Below the pieces are notes generated by a model that did not search any database, had not been told where the DNA came from, and saw only the letters and a program-made list of their open reading frames with translations. Below, one piece after another: positions 16,084-24,884 of a stretch of 44,987 bases of DNA; position 1 is the stretch's first letter; each line of letters begins with the position of its first letter. The translations under genes were made by a program, and so were the position numbers. Source of the DNA: Sorangium sp. Its GTDB lineage: Bacteria > Myxococcota_A > Polyangia > Polyangiales > Polyangiaceae. Location: the NCBI GenBank assembly GCA_019695485.1, contig JAEUAF010000024.1, positions 1 through 44,987 of the forward strand. Reading direction: 5' to 3'.

Positions 16084-18426
16084 ATGCTCGAAGCTCGTCA
16101 GATGGGTTCTGCTTTCGAGGTGGAAGGGCTGGTGCCGGTGGGCTTCGCCGAGCGTCTGGCTGCGTTCCTCGAGAGCGCGCGCCAAAGGCTCGGTCTTTCG
16201 GCCATTCTCGTTGCTGAGCTCGGGGCCGCTGAGGGCCGCATTGCGCCGGCCGTGCGTGCCGTCGCTCCGCGCGAGCTCGCCGTACCGCCGTTGTCGTTGG
16301 CGGCGTTTCGTGCGCTCGCAAGTGGCTCGGCTTCGAGCGAGGAGCTGCAGGCCGCGCGCGCCGCGCTTCACGGATCGTTCGCGAGTTCGGAGCTCGTGTG
16401 TCTCGGGCTCGCGGTCGCGCCGCGCATTGCGCAGGGCACCGACGCGTTGTTACTGCTCGTTCCCGCTGTCGACGCCCCGTCGCGCGAGGTCTTGGCCGAG
16501 CTCCGCGACAGCCTCGAGCGGGGTCTGAGCCATGACCGTCGCTCTCGAATGGCGGAGATCCTCTACACCGCCGTGGAGGCCGCGCCGGACGCCATCGAGA
16601 TGACCGACAAGGAGGCGCACCTCATTTACGCCAATCCGGCCTGGGAACGCAGCTTTCGCTATTCACTGCCGGACGTCGTCGGGAGCACCGTGGGTCAGCT
16701 ATTTCGAGACCCGGTGGCGCCGCTACACGACCCGGCGTTTTATCAGTTCACATTGGCCACGCTGCACGCAGGGCGCCCCTGGCTCGGGGCCCTGGCGTGT
16801 CGCGCTGGGGATGGAGAGCGGGTCTTCTGCGAAGTGCACGTGAGCCCGTTTTCGGCCGACGCTCAAGGCGTGCGCGGAAATCTCGCCGTGCGGCGAGACA
16901 TCGCGCATCGGGCTGAGCGCGATGCCGCGCTGGCGCTGGTGCACCGCGAGTTTCGCGCTGTGCTTTCGGCCATCCCGGATGGAGTCGCCGTCTTGCGTGA
17001 CGGCAGGATCTACTTCGCCAACCAAGCGTTCTTGGCCACGGTGCGGCTGTCCGAAGAGGACGTGATCGGCAAAGACTACAGCGAGTTCGTGCACCCTGAC
17101 GATCGTTCCCAGTTCGAACTCGAGCACCAGCAGCGGGTGACGCGCGTGCGCCTGGTTTCTAACTCGGGACCGCCGCGCTTCGTCGAGATCTCGACGGCGG
17201 GCGCGGTCTCCTTCGAGGGACGGGCCGCGATGATCTTGCTGTCGCGCGACACCACCGACTACCGCCTGGCGCAGGAGCAGCTGGCGCGCGCCGAGCGCCT
17301 CTCTGCGCTCGGTGTGCTGGCCGCGAGTGTTGCCCACGAGATCAATAATCCATTGGCCTACGTGATCCTGAACCTCGAGCTCGTGCAGACGGAGCCGCAT
17401 TCGACGCTGCTAGCCGCCCAACGCGAAGCGCTCGACGAGGCGATCGACGGCGTGCGACGGATTCGCCAAATCGTGGCCGAGCTGCGGGGCTTCTCGGGTT
17501 CGGATGGTCCGGGTCCCGCGGAGCCAGTCGATGTTCAGAAGGCAGTCACCTCTGCGCTGAACATCGTGCAAAATGAGATTCGGCATCGGGCGAGGCTCGA
17601 GCGCGACCACGAGCCCGGGCTCTTCGTGTTGGCGCGCGAGGGGCAGCTCGTACAGGTCCTCGTCAATGTGCTTGCCAACGCCGCCCAGGCCATCCCGGCC
17701 TCGTCGGGGCAGGAACACTTGATTTCCGTGCGCACCCTGCGCTCGGCGAGCGACCAGGTCTTGATAGCGATTTCGGATACCGGTTGTGGCATCGCGGAGA
17801 GTTCACTGGCCCACGTATTCGAGCCATTTTTTACGGGCAAGCGCCGCGGCAAGGGCTCAGGGCTCGGGCTCCCGATCTCGAAGCGCATCATCGACGCCTT
17901 CGGAGGCCAGATCCGTATGGAGAGTCAACCCGGCCGCGGCACACGTGTGTTCATCGAGCTGCCAGCAGTGAAAACGACACCCCTTGGGGTGATCGCTTCG
18001 ATCGCGCCGAGCAGCATCGTTCAACAGCGCGCGCGGCGTGCACGGGTGCTGGTGGTCGACGATGAGCGCCCTCTTGCTCGAACGCTGCGGCGCGTGCTCT
18101 CGACGCACGAAGTGGTCCTGGCCTATGATGGGACAGCGGCCTACGATATCCTACAGTTAGATCGCTCGTTCGATGTCGTGCTCTGTGATCTGATGATGCC
18201 TGGGCTATCGGGCGTCGAGCTCTATCAGCGCGTCTCGGCGCTGCATCCGGAGCTCGAAAGCCGGTTCATCTTCATGACCGGTGGGAGCCTGAGTGAACTC
18301 GGCGACGCGTTCCTCGAATGCGTTGGCCCGCGCGTGCTTACCAAACCATTCGATCACAGTCGTATGTTAGAGTGGGTGAACGAGGCGGTCAGGCGAACGA
18401 GCGAAGTCCGCGAAGAGAGTCGCTGA
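16084..18426 (+). CDS. hybrid sensor histidine kinase: PAS-PAS-HisKA-HATPase-receiver
   Basis: The soluble product is about 780 residues from ATG 16084. After a variable 150-residue N-terminus come two PAS domains (TAVEAAPDAIEMTDKEAHLI and VLSAIPDGVAVLRDGRIYF). The dimerisation/phosphoacceptor helix carries the H-box ASVAHEINNPLAYV, followed by the N-box VLVNVLANAAQAIP and glycine boxes DTGCGIAES and GKGSGLGLPISKRI. The C-terminal receiver has VLVVDDERPLART, phospho-Asp in VVLCDLMMPGLSG, Thr in FIFMTGG and Lys in RVLTKPFDH, so all catalytic residues are intact. There are no membrane helices, so the signal is probably cytoplasmic. No Hpt or output regulator is adjacent, so the partner is encoded elsewhere. 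Confidence 0.95.
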   Translation: MLEARQMGSAFEVEGLVPVGFAERLAAFLESARQRLGLSAILVAELGAAEGRIAPAVRAVAPRELAVPPLSLAAFRALASGSASSEELQAARAALHGSFASSELVCLGLAVAPRIAQGTDALLLLVPAVDAPSREVLAELRDSLERGLSHDRRSRMAEILYTAVEAAPDAIEMTDKEAHLIYANPAWERSFRYSLPDVVGSTVGQLFRDPVAPLHDPAFYQFTLATLHAGRPWLGALACRAGDGERVFCEVHVSPFSADAQGVRGNLAVRRDIAHRAERDAALALVHREFRAVLSAIPDGVAVLRDGRIYFANQAFLATVRLSEEDVIGKDYSEFVHPDDRSQFELEHQQRVTRVRLVSNSGPPRFVEISTAGAVSFEGRAAMILLSRDTTDYRLAQEQLARAERLSALGVLAASVAHEINNPLAYVILNLELVQTEPHSTLLAAQREALDEAIDGVRRIRQIVAELRGFSGSDGPGPAEPVDVQKAVTSALNIVQNEIRHRARLERDHEPGLFVLAREGQLVQVLVNVLANAAQAIPASSGQEHLISVRTLRSASDQVLIAISDTGCGIAESSLAHVFEPFFTGKRRGKGSGLGLPISKRIIDAFGGQIRMESQPGRGTRVFIELPAVKTTPLGVIASIAPSSIVQQRARRARVLVVDDERPLARTLRRVLSTHEVVLAYDGTAAYDILQLDRSFDVVLCDLMMPGLSGVELYQRVSALHPELESRFIFMTGGSLSELGDAFLECVGPRVLTKPFDHSRMLEWVNEAVRRTSEVREESR

Positions 18427-18465
18427 TTAGTCCGTTCTCCCTGGTCGCCAAGTGGGTGGAATACC

Positions 18466-18472
18466 AAGGAGG
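18466..18472 (+). promoter_or_regulatory. perfect Shine-Dalgarno that competes with the chosen start of the next gene
   Basis: AAGGAGG sits 5 nt before ATG 18478, which is in frame with the exported-protein gene. The 28 codons between 18478 and the signal-peptide ATG 18562 have about half A/T at third positions, unlike coding sequence here. Either translation starts here and the N-terminus is long, or this site is not the main start. Confidence 0.5.
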
Positions 18473-18561
18473 CACGGATGGATGAAGGCTCTCGTTTAGT
18501 TCCAGGGCAGGGTGATGCTGTGCAATTGCTCGCGATTTACGGCGCGGAGAAGGGGAGTTCG

Positions 18562-19386
18562 ATGGCGGAGGAGCCCGGGCGTAAGCCGCAGCGGGTGCTC
18601 GCCCGGGGTCCACTGCTGGCCATGTTGCTGGCGTCGGCAGTTGCGTGCTGCGCGTGCGGCGCGCAGGGCAGCGAGAGCGACAGCGTGGCTCAAGTGAGCG
18701 AAGCGCTGTCGCCGCACGACTTCGATGTCGACTTCACGGGCTGCACCGAGCTCGCCGGAATCGGCTTTGTGCCGGCCGCCAAGGCACGTTCGCTCGTGCC
18801 CGCGCACTACACTCTGGCGGGTGACGCGACCAACGCCGTGTTGGTTGCGCGCGCCGTCAAGTGCGCTGGGGTCGCTGTGGACGGTCACGCCGCCCAGCCG
18901 ACGACGTTGACGCAAATCGGTATTTCCTTAGTGGGACCGGATTCGACGGCCGACATCAATAACTACACGCTCTGGTACGTCACCGACCAAGCGTTGCTCG
19001 CGGCCAAGCTGAATGCGGCTGGGGCCGACGCCGAGAACAGCCCGCACCTCTCGTACACGTTCCTCCCCTCGAGCGGCGGTGGCACACTGGATATGGTCGC
19101 CGATCCGGCGCGCGCCCCGCACCACGAGCTCCACGGGCCCGTGGTGCCTCCGAATGGTGACGCTGTGCCGTTCACGGCTAGCTGGTGGGCCGACGGCAAC
19201 CACGGGACTCAACGCATGCGCACGGTGTTGCCGAACATCCGCTTCGGCACCGCGCACATGACTTTGACGACGCCAGCGGGCTCCGCCCTGGCGAGCGTGA
19301 TCGGTGGTACCTCGCTCACGTTTGCTTTGCTCGACAGCTACAATGCGTTCGACGCCGCGCACATGGAGGTGCGCGCAATGCCGTAA
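18562..19386 (+). CDS. exported protein, possible acetoacetate-decarboxylase-like fold
   Basis: The product is 274 residues from ATG 18562, which has its own purine-rich site (GGAGAAGGGGAG). It begins with a signal peptide, RVLARGPLLAMLLASAVACC, perhaps a lipoprotein signal. Mature motifs are FTGCTELAGIGFVPAAKARS, LVPAHYTLAG, a KCAG cysteine, TTLTQIGISLVGPD and INNYTLWYVTD. The VPxxY-LAG, TQIG and INNYTLWY pattern resembles uncharacterised bacterial and fungal proteins that I think share the acetoacetate decarboxylase fold; this is from memory and tentative. No catalytic lysine can be assigned. The alternative start 18478 would put 28 residues ahead of the signal. It is convergent with purK across a hairpin. 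Confidence 0.8.
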   Translation: MAEEPGRKPQRVLARGPLLAMLLASAVACCACGAQGSESDSVAQVSEALSPHDFDVDFTGCTELAGIGFVPAAKARSLVPAHYTLAGDATNAVLVARAVKCAGVAVDGHAAQPTTLTQIGISLVGPDSTADINNYTLWYVTDQALLAAKLNAAGADAENSPHLSYTFLPSSGGGTLDMVADPARAPHHELHGPVVPPNGDAVPFTASWWADGNHGTQRMRTVLPNIRFGTAHMTLTTPAGSALASVIGGTSLTFALLDSYNAFDAAHMEVRAMP

Positions 19387-19409
19387 TCCGGCCGGTCCCT
19401 GCAAAGCTG

Positions 19410-19440
19410 CCGGATCTCGCTGCCTCGGCGCGAGATCCGG
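19410..19440. terminator. bidirectional hairpin between convergent genes
   Basis: Perfect 11-bp arms CCGGATCTCGC and GCGAGATCCGG flank a 9-nt loop, 23 bp after the stop of the exported-protein gene and 2 bp after the purK stop on the other strand. There is no long T-tract, so it may act as a folded 3' end rather than a textbook intrinsic terminator. Confidence 0.7.
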
Positions 19441-19442
19441 TC

Positions 19443-20597
19443 CTAGCCAGCACCCGGCAAGCGCAGTAGCCGAGTGACGTTTGCGTCGAGCGCCGCGCGA
19501 GTCGCCGCGCGCACGGTAATGTGGCCGACCTTGCGTCCGACGCGTGGCGCTTTGTCGTAGAAGTGGAGATGCGCGGAGGGCACCGCCAACACCGCTTCGC
19601 GCGGCGGCAGATCGCCGACCAAGTTCAACATCGCACAGGGTTCGAGGACCTCTGTCGAGCCGAGCGGCAAGCCGAGGATCGCTCGTAGATGATTCTCGAA
19701 TTGGCTGGTTTCGGCGCCCTCGATCGTGAAATGCCCCGAGTTATGCACACGCGGCGCCATCTCGTTCGCGTAGAGCTCGCCATCTCGCAGGAAGAACTCA
19801 ATCGTCAGCACACCGACGTAGGCGAGTCGCTCGAGCACTTGCCCTGCGTACCTTTCTGCGGTCGCCTGGAGCGAGTCTCGGATGCCATCCGCGGGCGCGT
19901 AGGTCACCCGCAAGATCCCTTCGCGATGTCGATTTTCGACGAGCGGATAGAACGCGACCTTGCCGTCGCGTCCGCGCACGCACAACAAGCTGAGCTCGCG
20001 CTCGAAGGGAACGAAGCCCTCGAGGAGGAGCGGCTGCGCGCCGAGCTCGGCAAACGCCGCGTCGAGATCCGCCTCACTTCGCAGCACGGCTTGCCCTTTG
20101 CCGTCATAGCCGAAGCGGCGAGTCTTGAGCACCGCGGGGAGCCCGAGTTCTTGGACGTGGCTCGCGAGCTCCTCACGAGTAGAGACGGGCGCGAACGGCG
20201 CCGTGGGGACTCCCAGTGCGCGAAAGCACTCCTTCTCGAGGAGCCGGTCTTGAGCGACGGCGAGCGCGTCCGGCGGCGGAAAGACCTGAGTCTTCTGGGC
20301 GAGGCGGCGCGCCGCCTCGACGGGTACGCTCTCGAATTCGTAGGTGACGACGTCGCAGGCGCTCAGCCGTTCGAGCGCCTGCTCGTCGAGGTAATCAGCC
20401 ACCACGTGCTCCGCCAGGCTCCCCGCGGGGGCACTTGCAGCGGGATCGAGGAAGACGAACCTCAACCCCAAGGGGTAGCCCGCGAGTGCCATCATGCGCC
20501 CGAGCTGTCCCGCGCCCAGCACGCCAATCGTGAGCGACGGCTCGCGTCGGCTACTGTCGGGGATCGGAGGCTGCGAGGACACTTTGCGTGCGTTCAT
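19443..20597 (-). CDS. purK: 5-(carboxyamino)imidazole ribonucleotide synthase
   Basis: PurK uses ATP and bicarbonate to carboxylate AIR to N5-CAIR in purine biosynthesis. The 384-residue ATP-grasp protein begins with a short tail before [19 protein letters not shown], the family hallmark. [39 protein letters not shown] (ATP-binding lysines) and [20 protein letters not shown] with [20 protein letters not shown] follow in order. The start ATG 20597 lies 47 nt inside purE in another frame, so the genes are translationally close. PurE next consumes the product. The end is marked by a hairpin shared with the convergent gene. Confidence 0.96.
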   Translation of the reverse strand: MNARKVSSQPPIPDSSRREPSLTIGVLGAGQLGRMMALAGYPLGLRFVFLDPAASAPAGSLAEHVVADYLDEQALERLSACDVVTYEFESVPVEAARRLAQKTQVFPPPDALAVAQDRLLEKECFRALGVPTAPFAPVSTREELASHVQELGLPAVLKTRRFGYDGKGQAVLRSEADLDAAFAELGAQPLLLEGFVPFERELSLLCVRGRDGKVAFYPLVENRHREGILRVTYAPADGIRDSLQATAERYAGQVLERLAYVGVLTIEFFLRDGELYANEMAPRVHNSGHFTIEGAETSQFENHLRAILGLPLGSTEVLEPCAMLNLVGDLPPREAVLAVPSAHLHFYDKAPRVGRKVGHITVRAATRAALDANVTRLLRLPGAG

Positions 20598-21057
20598 CCC
20601 GGTAACGCCGCAAGGCTTCCCGGATTCGGGGGTCGGTGTTTCCGAGCAAGGAGGCCGCGAAGAGCGCGGCGTTGACGGCGCCAGCCTTGCCGATCGCGAA
20701 CGTGCCGACCGGCACGCCTGCGGGCATCTGCACGATCGAGAGCAGCGAGTCCATGCCGTTCAGAGCTTGGCTCTGCACGGGAACGCCCAGCACCGGGAGC
20801 ACGGTCTTGGCGGCCACCATGCCCGGCAGGTGAGCAGCGCCGCCCGCCCCCGCGATGATGGCGCAAAGGCCGCGTGCCTCTGCGCTTGCCGCATACTCGA
20901 ACATCGCGTCCGGCGTGCGGTGTGCAGACACGATCCGCACCTCGTGCGCCACGCCCAGCGTTTGCAGCGCGTCGACGGCGTGACGCAGCGTTTCCCAGTC
21001 GCTCTGGGAACCCATGATGACGCCCACGAGGGGCCTGATTTCAGTTTGGGGGGTCAC
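20551..21057 (-). CDS. purE: N5-carboxyaminoimidazole ribonucleotide mutase
   Basis: PurE converts N5-CAIR, the product of the adjacent PurK, to CAIR. The class I signature [54 protein letters not shown] and [20 protein letters not shown] are all present, including the catalytic His in SAHRTP. I prefer GTG 21057 ([13 protein letters not shown]); the track start GTG 21093 adds 12 codons with A/T-rich third positions. It lies between pyrE and purK, overlapping purK by 47 nt, in one operon. Confidence 0.95.
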   Translation of the reverse strand: MTPQTEIRPLVGVIMGSQSDWETLRHAVDALQTLGVAHEVRIVSAHRTPDAMFEYAASAEARGLCAIIAGAGGAAHLPGMVAAKTVLPVLGVPVQSQALNGMDSLLSIVQMPAGVPVGTFAIGKAGAVNAALFAASLLGNTDPRIREALRRYRDERTQSVLAASDPRQ

Positions 21058-21111
21058 GGAAAGGAGCGGACTATTAGCTCTCCGAATTTCCACGGCAAGG
21101 GGAGCCGCAGA

Positions 21112-21789
21112 TCAGGCTTGTTTCCCGCCATATTCCTGGCGGTAGGCGAGCAGACGGGCGTAGGTCGCGTCGTCGATCAGCGGATTTCCGTCGCGCGCCT
21201 CACGCAGCGCGGCCACGGCCTCGTCGATGCTCACGATGGCAAAAGCTGGTGCACCGAGCAGCGCCTGGAGCTCTGCGAGCGCGTTGAGCTCCGAGGTGCC
21301 GCGCTCCATGCGATCGACCGAGACCAAAAGCCCCGCGATCTGGACTTTGGCTGCGCCGGTCAGGATCGGCAGCGTTTCGCGGATAGAAGTGCCGGCGGTC
21401 GTGACGTCCTCGATGATGACGACGCGTTGCCCGTCCTCCAGCGTTTGACCGATCAGCACGCCGCCTTCGCCGTGCGTCTTGGCTTCCTTGCGATTGAACA
21501 CGAAGCCGACGTCCTTGCCGTGGTCTTCGGAGAGAGCCATCGCGGTGGCCACGACGAGCGGAATTCCCTTGTACGCCGGGCCGAACAGCACATCGAAGTT
21601 CGTGCCCAGGCGATCGACGAGAGCGCGCGCGTAGTAGCGGCCGAGTTGGCGCAGCTGGCTGCCCTTGGCGTAGCGACCGGTGTTGATGAAGAACGGGGTT
21701 CGGCGTCCGCTTTTGGTCACGAAATCGCCGAACGTCAGCACTCCGGCGCCGACCATGAAGTCGACGAATTCGCGTTGGTAGGCCTGCAT
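21112..21789 (-). CDS. pyrE: orotate phosphoribosyltransferase
   Basis: PyrE makes orotidine 5'-monophosphate from orotate and PRPP in pyrimidine synthesis. ATG 21789 (MQAYQREFVDFM) is preferred over the TTG six codons upstream. Substrate-contacting GDFVTKSGRRTPFFINTG, the FGPAYKGIPL loop, FNRKEAKTHGEGG with the catalytic lysine, and the PRPP loop VVIIEDVTTAGTSIRE are intact. About 225 residues is normal. It heads the pyrE-purE-purK operon, joining pyrimidine and purine steps that both depend on PRPP-derived chemistry. A GC-rich hairpin lies about 80 bp upstream. Confidence 0.96.
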   Translation of the reverse strand: MQAYQREFVDFMVGAGVLTFGDFVTKSGRRTPFFINTGRYAKGSQLRQLGRYYARALVDRLGTNFDVLFGPAYKGIPLVVATAMALSEDHGKDVGFVFNRKEAKTHGEGGVLIGQTLEDGQRVVIIEDVTTAGTSIRETLPILTGAAKVQIAGLLVSVDRMERGTSELNALAELQALLGAPAFAIVSIDEAVAALREARDGNPLIDDATYARLLAYRQEYGGKQA

Positions 21790-21868
21790 TGTCGGGGGAG
21801 CTCTCAACGCGGCGCACTCGGCGCGTCAAGTGTCCGCGCGATGGGCACCCGGCCCGGTGGCCCGCTTG

Positions 21869-21889
21869 CCCGGCGAACCCTCCGCCGGG
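21869..21889 (-). promoter_or_regulatory. GC-rich hairpin upstream of pyrE
   Basis: The 7-bp arms CCCGGCG and CGCCGGG flank a 7-nt loop, 80 bp before the pyrE start in the divergent gap shared with the desaturase. There is no T-run after it, so pyrimidine-dependent attenuation of the usual type is not supported. It could be a leader structure or chance in GC-rich DNA. Confidence 0.3.
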
Positions 21890-21984
21890 GAAACCCGGAT
21901 GGCTGGTCGGATTTCCACAAACCGGTGAAATGACGAAAGCATGACCAGCATATCGAAGGGCCTGCCGCTAGCTTGGCACCCAGA

Positions 21985-22806
21985 ATGACGGTCATTTTGG
22001 TGTTCTTCGTGACGCATTGGCTGGTGTCGGTCTTCTGCCAGACCTTCTTCTTGCACCGCTACGGCGCACATCGGCAGTTTGCCCTGTCCAAAGGGTGGGA
22101 GAAGGCGTTCCACCTTCTGACCTATTTGTCGCAGGGGCCGAGCTACCTGAACCCGCGCGCCTACGCGATTTTGCATCGCATGCATCACGCGTTCAGCGAC
22201 ACCGAGCGGGATCCTCATTCGCCCGTGTTCTTCTCCAACGCGTTTTCGATGATGTGGGCCACGAAGGCAAAGTACGATGACTTCGCCTATCGTCGTGTCG
22301 AACCGGAGAAGCGCTTCGAAGGCGGGTATCCCGACTGGCCCGCACTCGATCGCTTGGGGCAATCGTGGCCCATGCGCTTCGTGTGGATTGCCGCGTACAC
22401 GGCGGTCTACTTCGCGTTTGCGCCGAGCCCCTGGTTCTTTCTGCTGTTGCCGGCCCACTACGTGATGGGTCCGATCCATGGCGCGATCGTGAATTGGGGC
22501 GGGCACAAATACGGCTACCGTAACTACGCTGCCGCGGACTACTCGCGGAACACCTTGGTGTTCGACTTTCTCACGCTCGGTGAGCTCTTCCAGAACAATC
22601 ACCACGAGTTTGGGATGAGCCCGAATTTCGCGGCTCGCTGGTTCGAGATTGATCCGACCTATCCAATCATTCTGCTGCTCGAGAAGCTTGGAATCGTCAC
22701 CGAGCTGAGCGCGCAGCGCGCGCGTTTCCCGCGCCCGCGGGCGAGTGAAGCCGCTCCGGAACTCAGCGCGGCCGAGGTACCGGCGGCCGAAGTGCCGGCC
22801 GAGTAA
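21985..22806 (+). CDS. membrane fatty acid desaturase (acyl-CoA/acyl-lipid desaturase family)
   Basis: A di-iron enzyme that inserts a double bond in acyl chains at the membrane. From ATG 21985 the product has 273 residues. The histidine boxes are HRYGAH (HX4H), HRMHH (HXXHH) and QNNHH, where the usual first His is Gln, as in some bacterial members of this family. An extra family mark is GAIVNWGGHKYGYRNY. Hydrophobic segments near the start (VILVFFVTHWLVSVFCQTFF) and around residue 130-165 anchor it. The tail has a short AAEVPAAEVPAE repeat. It probably tunes membrane fluidity; no redox partner gene is adjacent. Divergent from pyrE. Confidence 0.92.
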   Translation: MTVILVFFVTHWLVSVFCQTFFLHRYGAHRQFALSKGWEKAFHLLTYLSQGPSYLNPRAYAILHRMHHAFSDTERDPHSPVFFSNAFSMMWATKAKYDDFAYRRVEPEKRFEGGYPDWPALDRLGQSWPMRFVWIAAYTAVYFAFAPSPWFFLLLPAHYVMGPIHGAIVNWGGHKYGYRNYAAADYSRNTLVFDFLTLGELFQNNHHEFGMSPNFAARWFEIDPTYPIILLLEKLGIVTELSAQRARFPRPRASEAAPELSAAEVPAAEVPAE

Positions 22807-22810
22807 AGCC

Positions 22811-23530
22811 TCAGCGGCCAATCGGCAGAAACACGCGCTCCGCGTCGAGGGGCCAGCTCGCTGCCAGGGAGACGCCCTCGGTGTTGACATCGAAGACCTC
22901 GCAGCGCTCGGCGGTGAGGTCCAGCACGCTGCACGTGGGGCGATAGGCATGGTGCAGCGTGCCGGCGTTGACCACGCTGAGCTTCCCGAAGCGTCGGATC
23001 ATCGGCCGATGCGTGTGCCCATTGAGCACCAAGGCGTGCCGCGCGAGGGCCTGCAGGCGCTTCATCTCCGGCAAGGCGAGCACGTCACTCTCGGGCTCGT
23101 CGGGCTTTACTCCAACGAAGTCATTCTCGAAGAGGCCGTGGCAGAGCAAGATGCAGCCGATGCGGGTCGCAAGCTCACGCGTTCGCGGTAAGCGGCGCAA
23201 GTAACGCCGTGCGCGTGGGCCGACGTCACCGAGGGCGCTCGCCTCCGGCAATTCGCGCAACTCGCCGTTCAGCAGCCAGCGGTCGTGGTTTCCGGCCACG
23301 GCCAATACCGAGTTTGCCTCGAGCAAAGCTAGCGTCTCGTTCACGCCGCCAGGGCCGTCCACCAGGTCTCCGACTGCGACGATCTCCTCGACGCCCACGG
23401 CAGCGAAGTGATTGAGGGTGATCTTCAAGAGCTCGGTCTCGGCATGCACGTCGCCGAGCACGCCGAGCTTGCGGACGTGTCGCAGATCTTCCGCCTCGAC
23501 GGGGTTCGAACTCGGCGCGTCGTTCGCCAT
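22811..23530 (-). CDS. metallophosphoesterase (YfcE/MJ0936-like)
   Basis: The 239-residue calcineurin-like phosphoesterase has the complete metal-binding series: GDVHAE (Asp-x-His), GDLVDGPGG, AGNHDRW, LLCHG and LNGHTHRP. The order and spacing match small bacterial phosphodiesterases of the YfcE type. FGKLSVVNAGTLHHAYRPTC corresponds to the C-terminal strand region of that family. The substrate is unknown; a nucleotide or cyclic-nucleotide phosphodiester is typical. It converges with the desaturase gene (4-bp gap) and is divergent from the SUMF1-like gene. Confidence 0.92.
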   Translation of the reverse strand: MANDAPSSNPVEAEDLRHVRKLGVLGDVHAETELLKITLNHFAAVGVEEIVAVGDLVDGPGGVNETLALLEANSVLAVAGNHDRWLLNGELRELPEASALGDVGPRARRYLRRLPRTRELATRIGCILLCHGLFENDFVGVKPDEPESDVLALPEMKRLQALARHALVLNGHTHRPMIRRFGKLSVVNAGTLHHAYRPTCSVLDLTAERCEVFDVNTEGVSLAASWPLDAERVFLPIGR

Positions 23531-23600
23531 CCTCGGAGCTTACACCGCGCACCGCGCGCGAGAATTCACGATCTGCGGCTCGGCGTGGTAGAGCCGGGGC

Positions 23601-24860
23601 ATGCGTGCGTCACGGCTTTTCCAGCGGCTGCGTGGTTCGATGGCTCGACTCCCGCACCAATCAACGCGATCGCTCGGCTCTCTTGGGGGGCGTGGCGGCG
23701 CGCTCCTGCTGCTTTCCGTGCTCACGAGTGCGGCCGTCGCCCTCGCAGAACCGCGCCCGGAGGGACAGGCGCCGCGCTCGGCGCCCCAGGCCGCGGCAGC
23801 GCCAAACGCCTCGGGGCACGTCGCTGAAAAGGGCGCCCCGATCGCTTCCCCCAGCGTCGCGCCCTCCAAACCAGCCCCGGGGGCGAGCTCCGGAGCCGCG
23901 AAGGCGCCGCCTGCGGGCTCGGCGACGCCGCCACACAAGGCGCCGCACGAGGCTTCTGAAAGCGGGGCGTGCCCTGCTGGCATGGTGCTGATCGAAGGCG
24001 ATTACTGCACGAACGTCGACTACGACTGTTTGCACAGTTGGTACGACGAGTCGAACAAGAAGACCATCTGTGAAGAGTTCAAGCCCGAGTCCAGGTGCGT
24101 CGGCGAGAAGATCAAGAAGCGCTACTGCATCGACATGTACACTTGGCCCAACGAAAAGGGCGCGCGTCCCGAGGTGATGAACCGATTCCACCAGGCCGAG
24201 CTGAAATGCGCCGCCGTCGGGCGCAGGTTGTGTACGGAGTCCGAGTGGACGCTGGCCTGTGAGGGGCCGCGCATGCTCCCATTTCCCTACGGCTACGTGC
24301 GCGACACGACCAAGTGTCTCGGCGACGTGGAGTGGGATTCCCCCGACATGAAGAAGGTCGCCAAGCGCGATCCCGAGGAGCTCGCGCGCCTCTGGAAGGG
24401 CGTCAGAAACGGCAGCCAGCCGGGCTGCATCAGCGAGTACGGGGTCGCCGATCTGCCTGGCAACGTCGACGAGGTCGTGGCGAGTGAGACCAGCGACGGG
24501 AGTTGGCGTGCCAAGTACGACAGCGTTCACACCGGCGGCCCCTGGTACAAGGGCGTGCGCAATCAGTGCCGTCCCAAGATCTACACCCACGATGAGGGCT
24601 TCTATTACTACTTCCTGGGCTTCCGCTGTTGCGCCGAGCCCGACGGAAAACCGACGGATCCGCGCACACCCCGGCAGATCAAAGAGCATTGGAAGCTCTC
24701 CCGCGTCGAGAATATCGCCGGCTTCAAGCTCGAAGACGTGAAGGAAAAGCTCGAGCTGAAGAAGAAGGGCGAGTGCCGCTGCAGCGAGAAGGATATCCGC
24801 TGCAAAACACTGTGCGGCACGCTGCTCGGGCCGAACGCGAAAGACTACCGCAAGGAGTGA
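23601..24860 (+). CDS. exported SUMF1/formylglycine-generating-enzyme-like protein
   Basis: The 419-residue product has an N-terminal hydrophobic signal (GALLLLSVLTSAAVALA, about 33-49), then a roughly 75-residue Ala/Pro/Ser-rich linker, then a Cys-rich FGE-sulfatase-like domain from ACPAGMVLIEGDYC. Family marks are AAVGRRLCTESEWTLACEG, ISEYGVADLPGNVDEVVAS (normally GNVWEW) and FYYYFLGFRCCAEP. The change at GNVDEV and the domain's small size suggest a binding or structural protein rather than an active formylglycine-generating enzyme. The last 60 residues are charged and end in a Cys cluster (CRCSEKDIRCKTLCG). A second, distinct member lies at 43.5 kb. No sulfatase is nearby. Confidence 0.85.
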   Translation: MRASRLFQRLRGSMARLPHQSTRSLGSLGGRGGALLLLSVLTSAAVALAEPRPEGQAPRSAPQAAAAPNASGHVAEKGAPIASPSVAPSKPAPGASSGAAKAPPAGSATPPHKAPHEASESGACPAGMVLIEGDYCTNVDYDCLHSWYDESNKKTICEEFKPESRCVGEKIKKRYCIDMYTWPNEKGARPEVMNRFHQAELKCAAVGRRLCTESEWTLACEGPRMLPFPYGYVRDTTKCLGDVEWDSPDMKKVAKRDPEELARLWKGVRNGSQPGCISEYGVADLPGNVDEVVASETSDGSWRAKYDSVHTGGPWYKGVRNQCRPKIYTHDEGFYYYFLGFRCCAEPDGKPTDPRTPRQIKEHWKLSRVENIAGFKLEDVKEKLELKKKGECRCSEKDIRCKTLCGTLLGPNAKDYRKE

Positions 24861-24884
24861 GGAACGGCAGACGCCTGCCCGGGT

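Noticed and set aside
20494-21933. Forward ORF of 479 aa across purE and pyrE
   Set aside because: Antisense to two clearly identified enzymes; no family resemblance.
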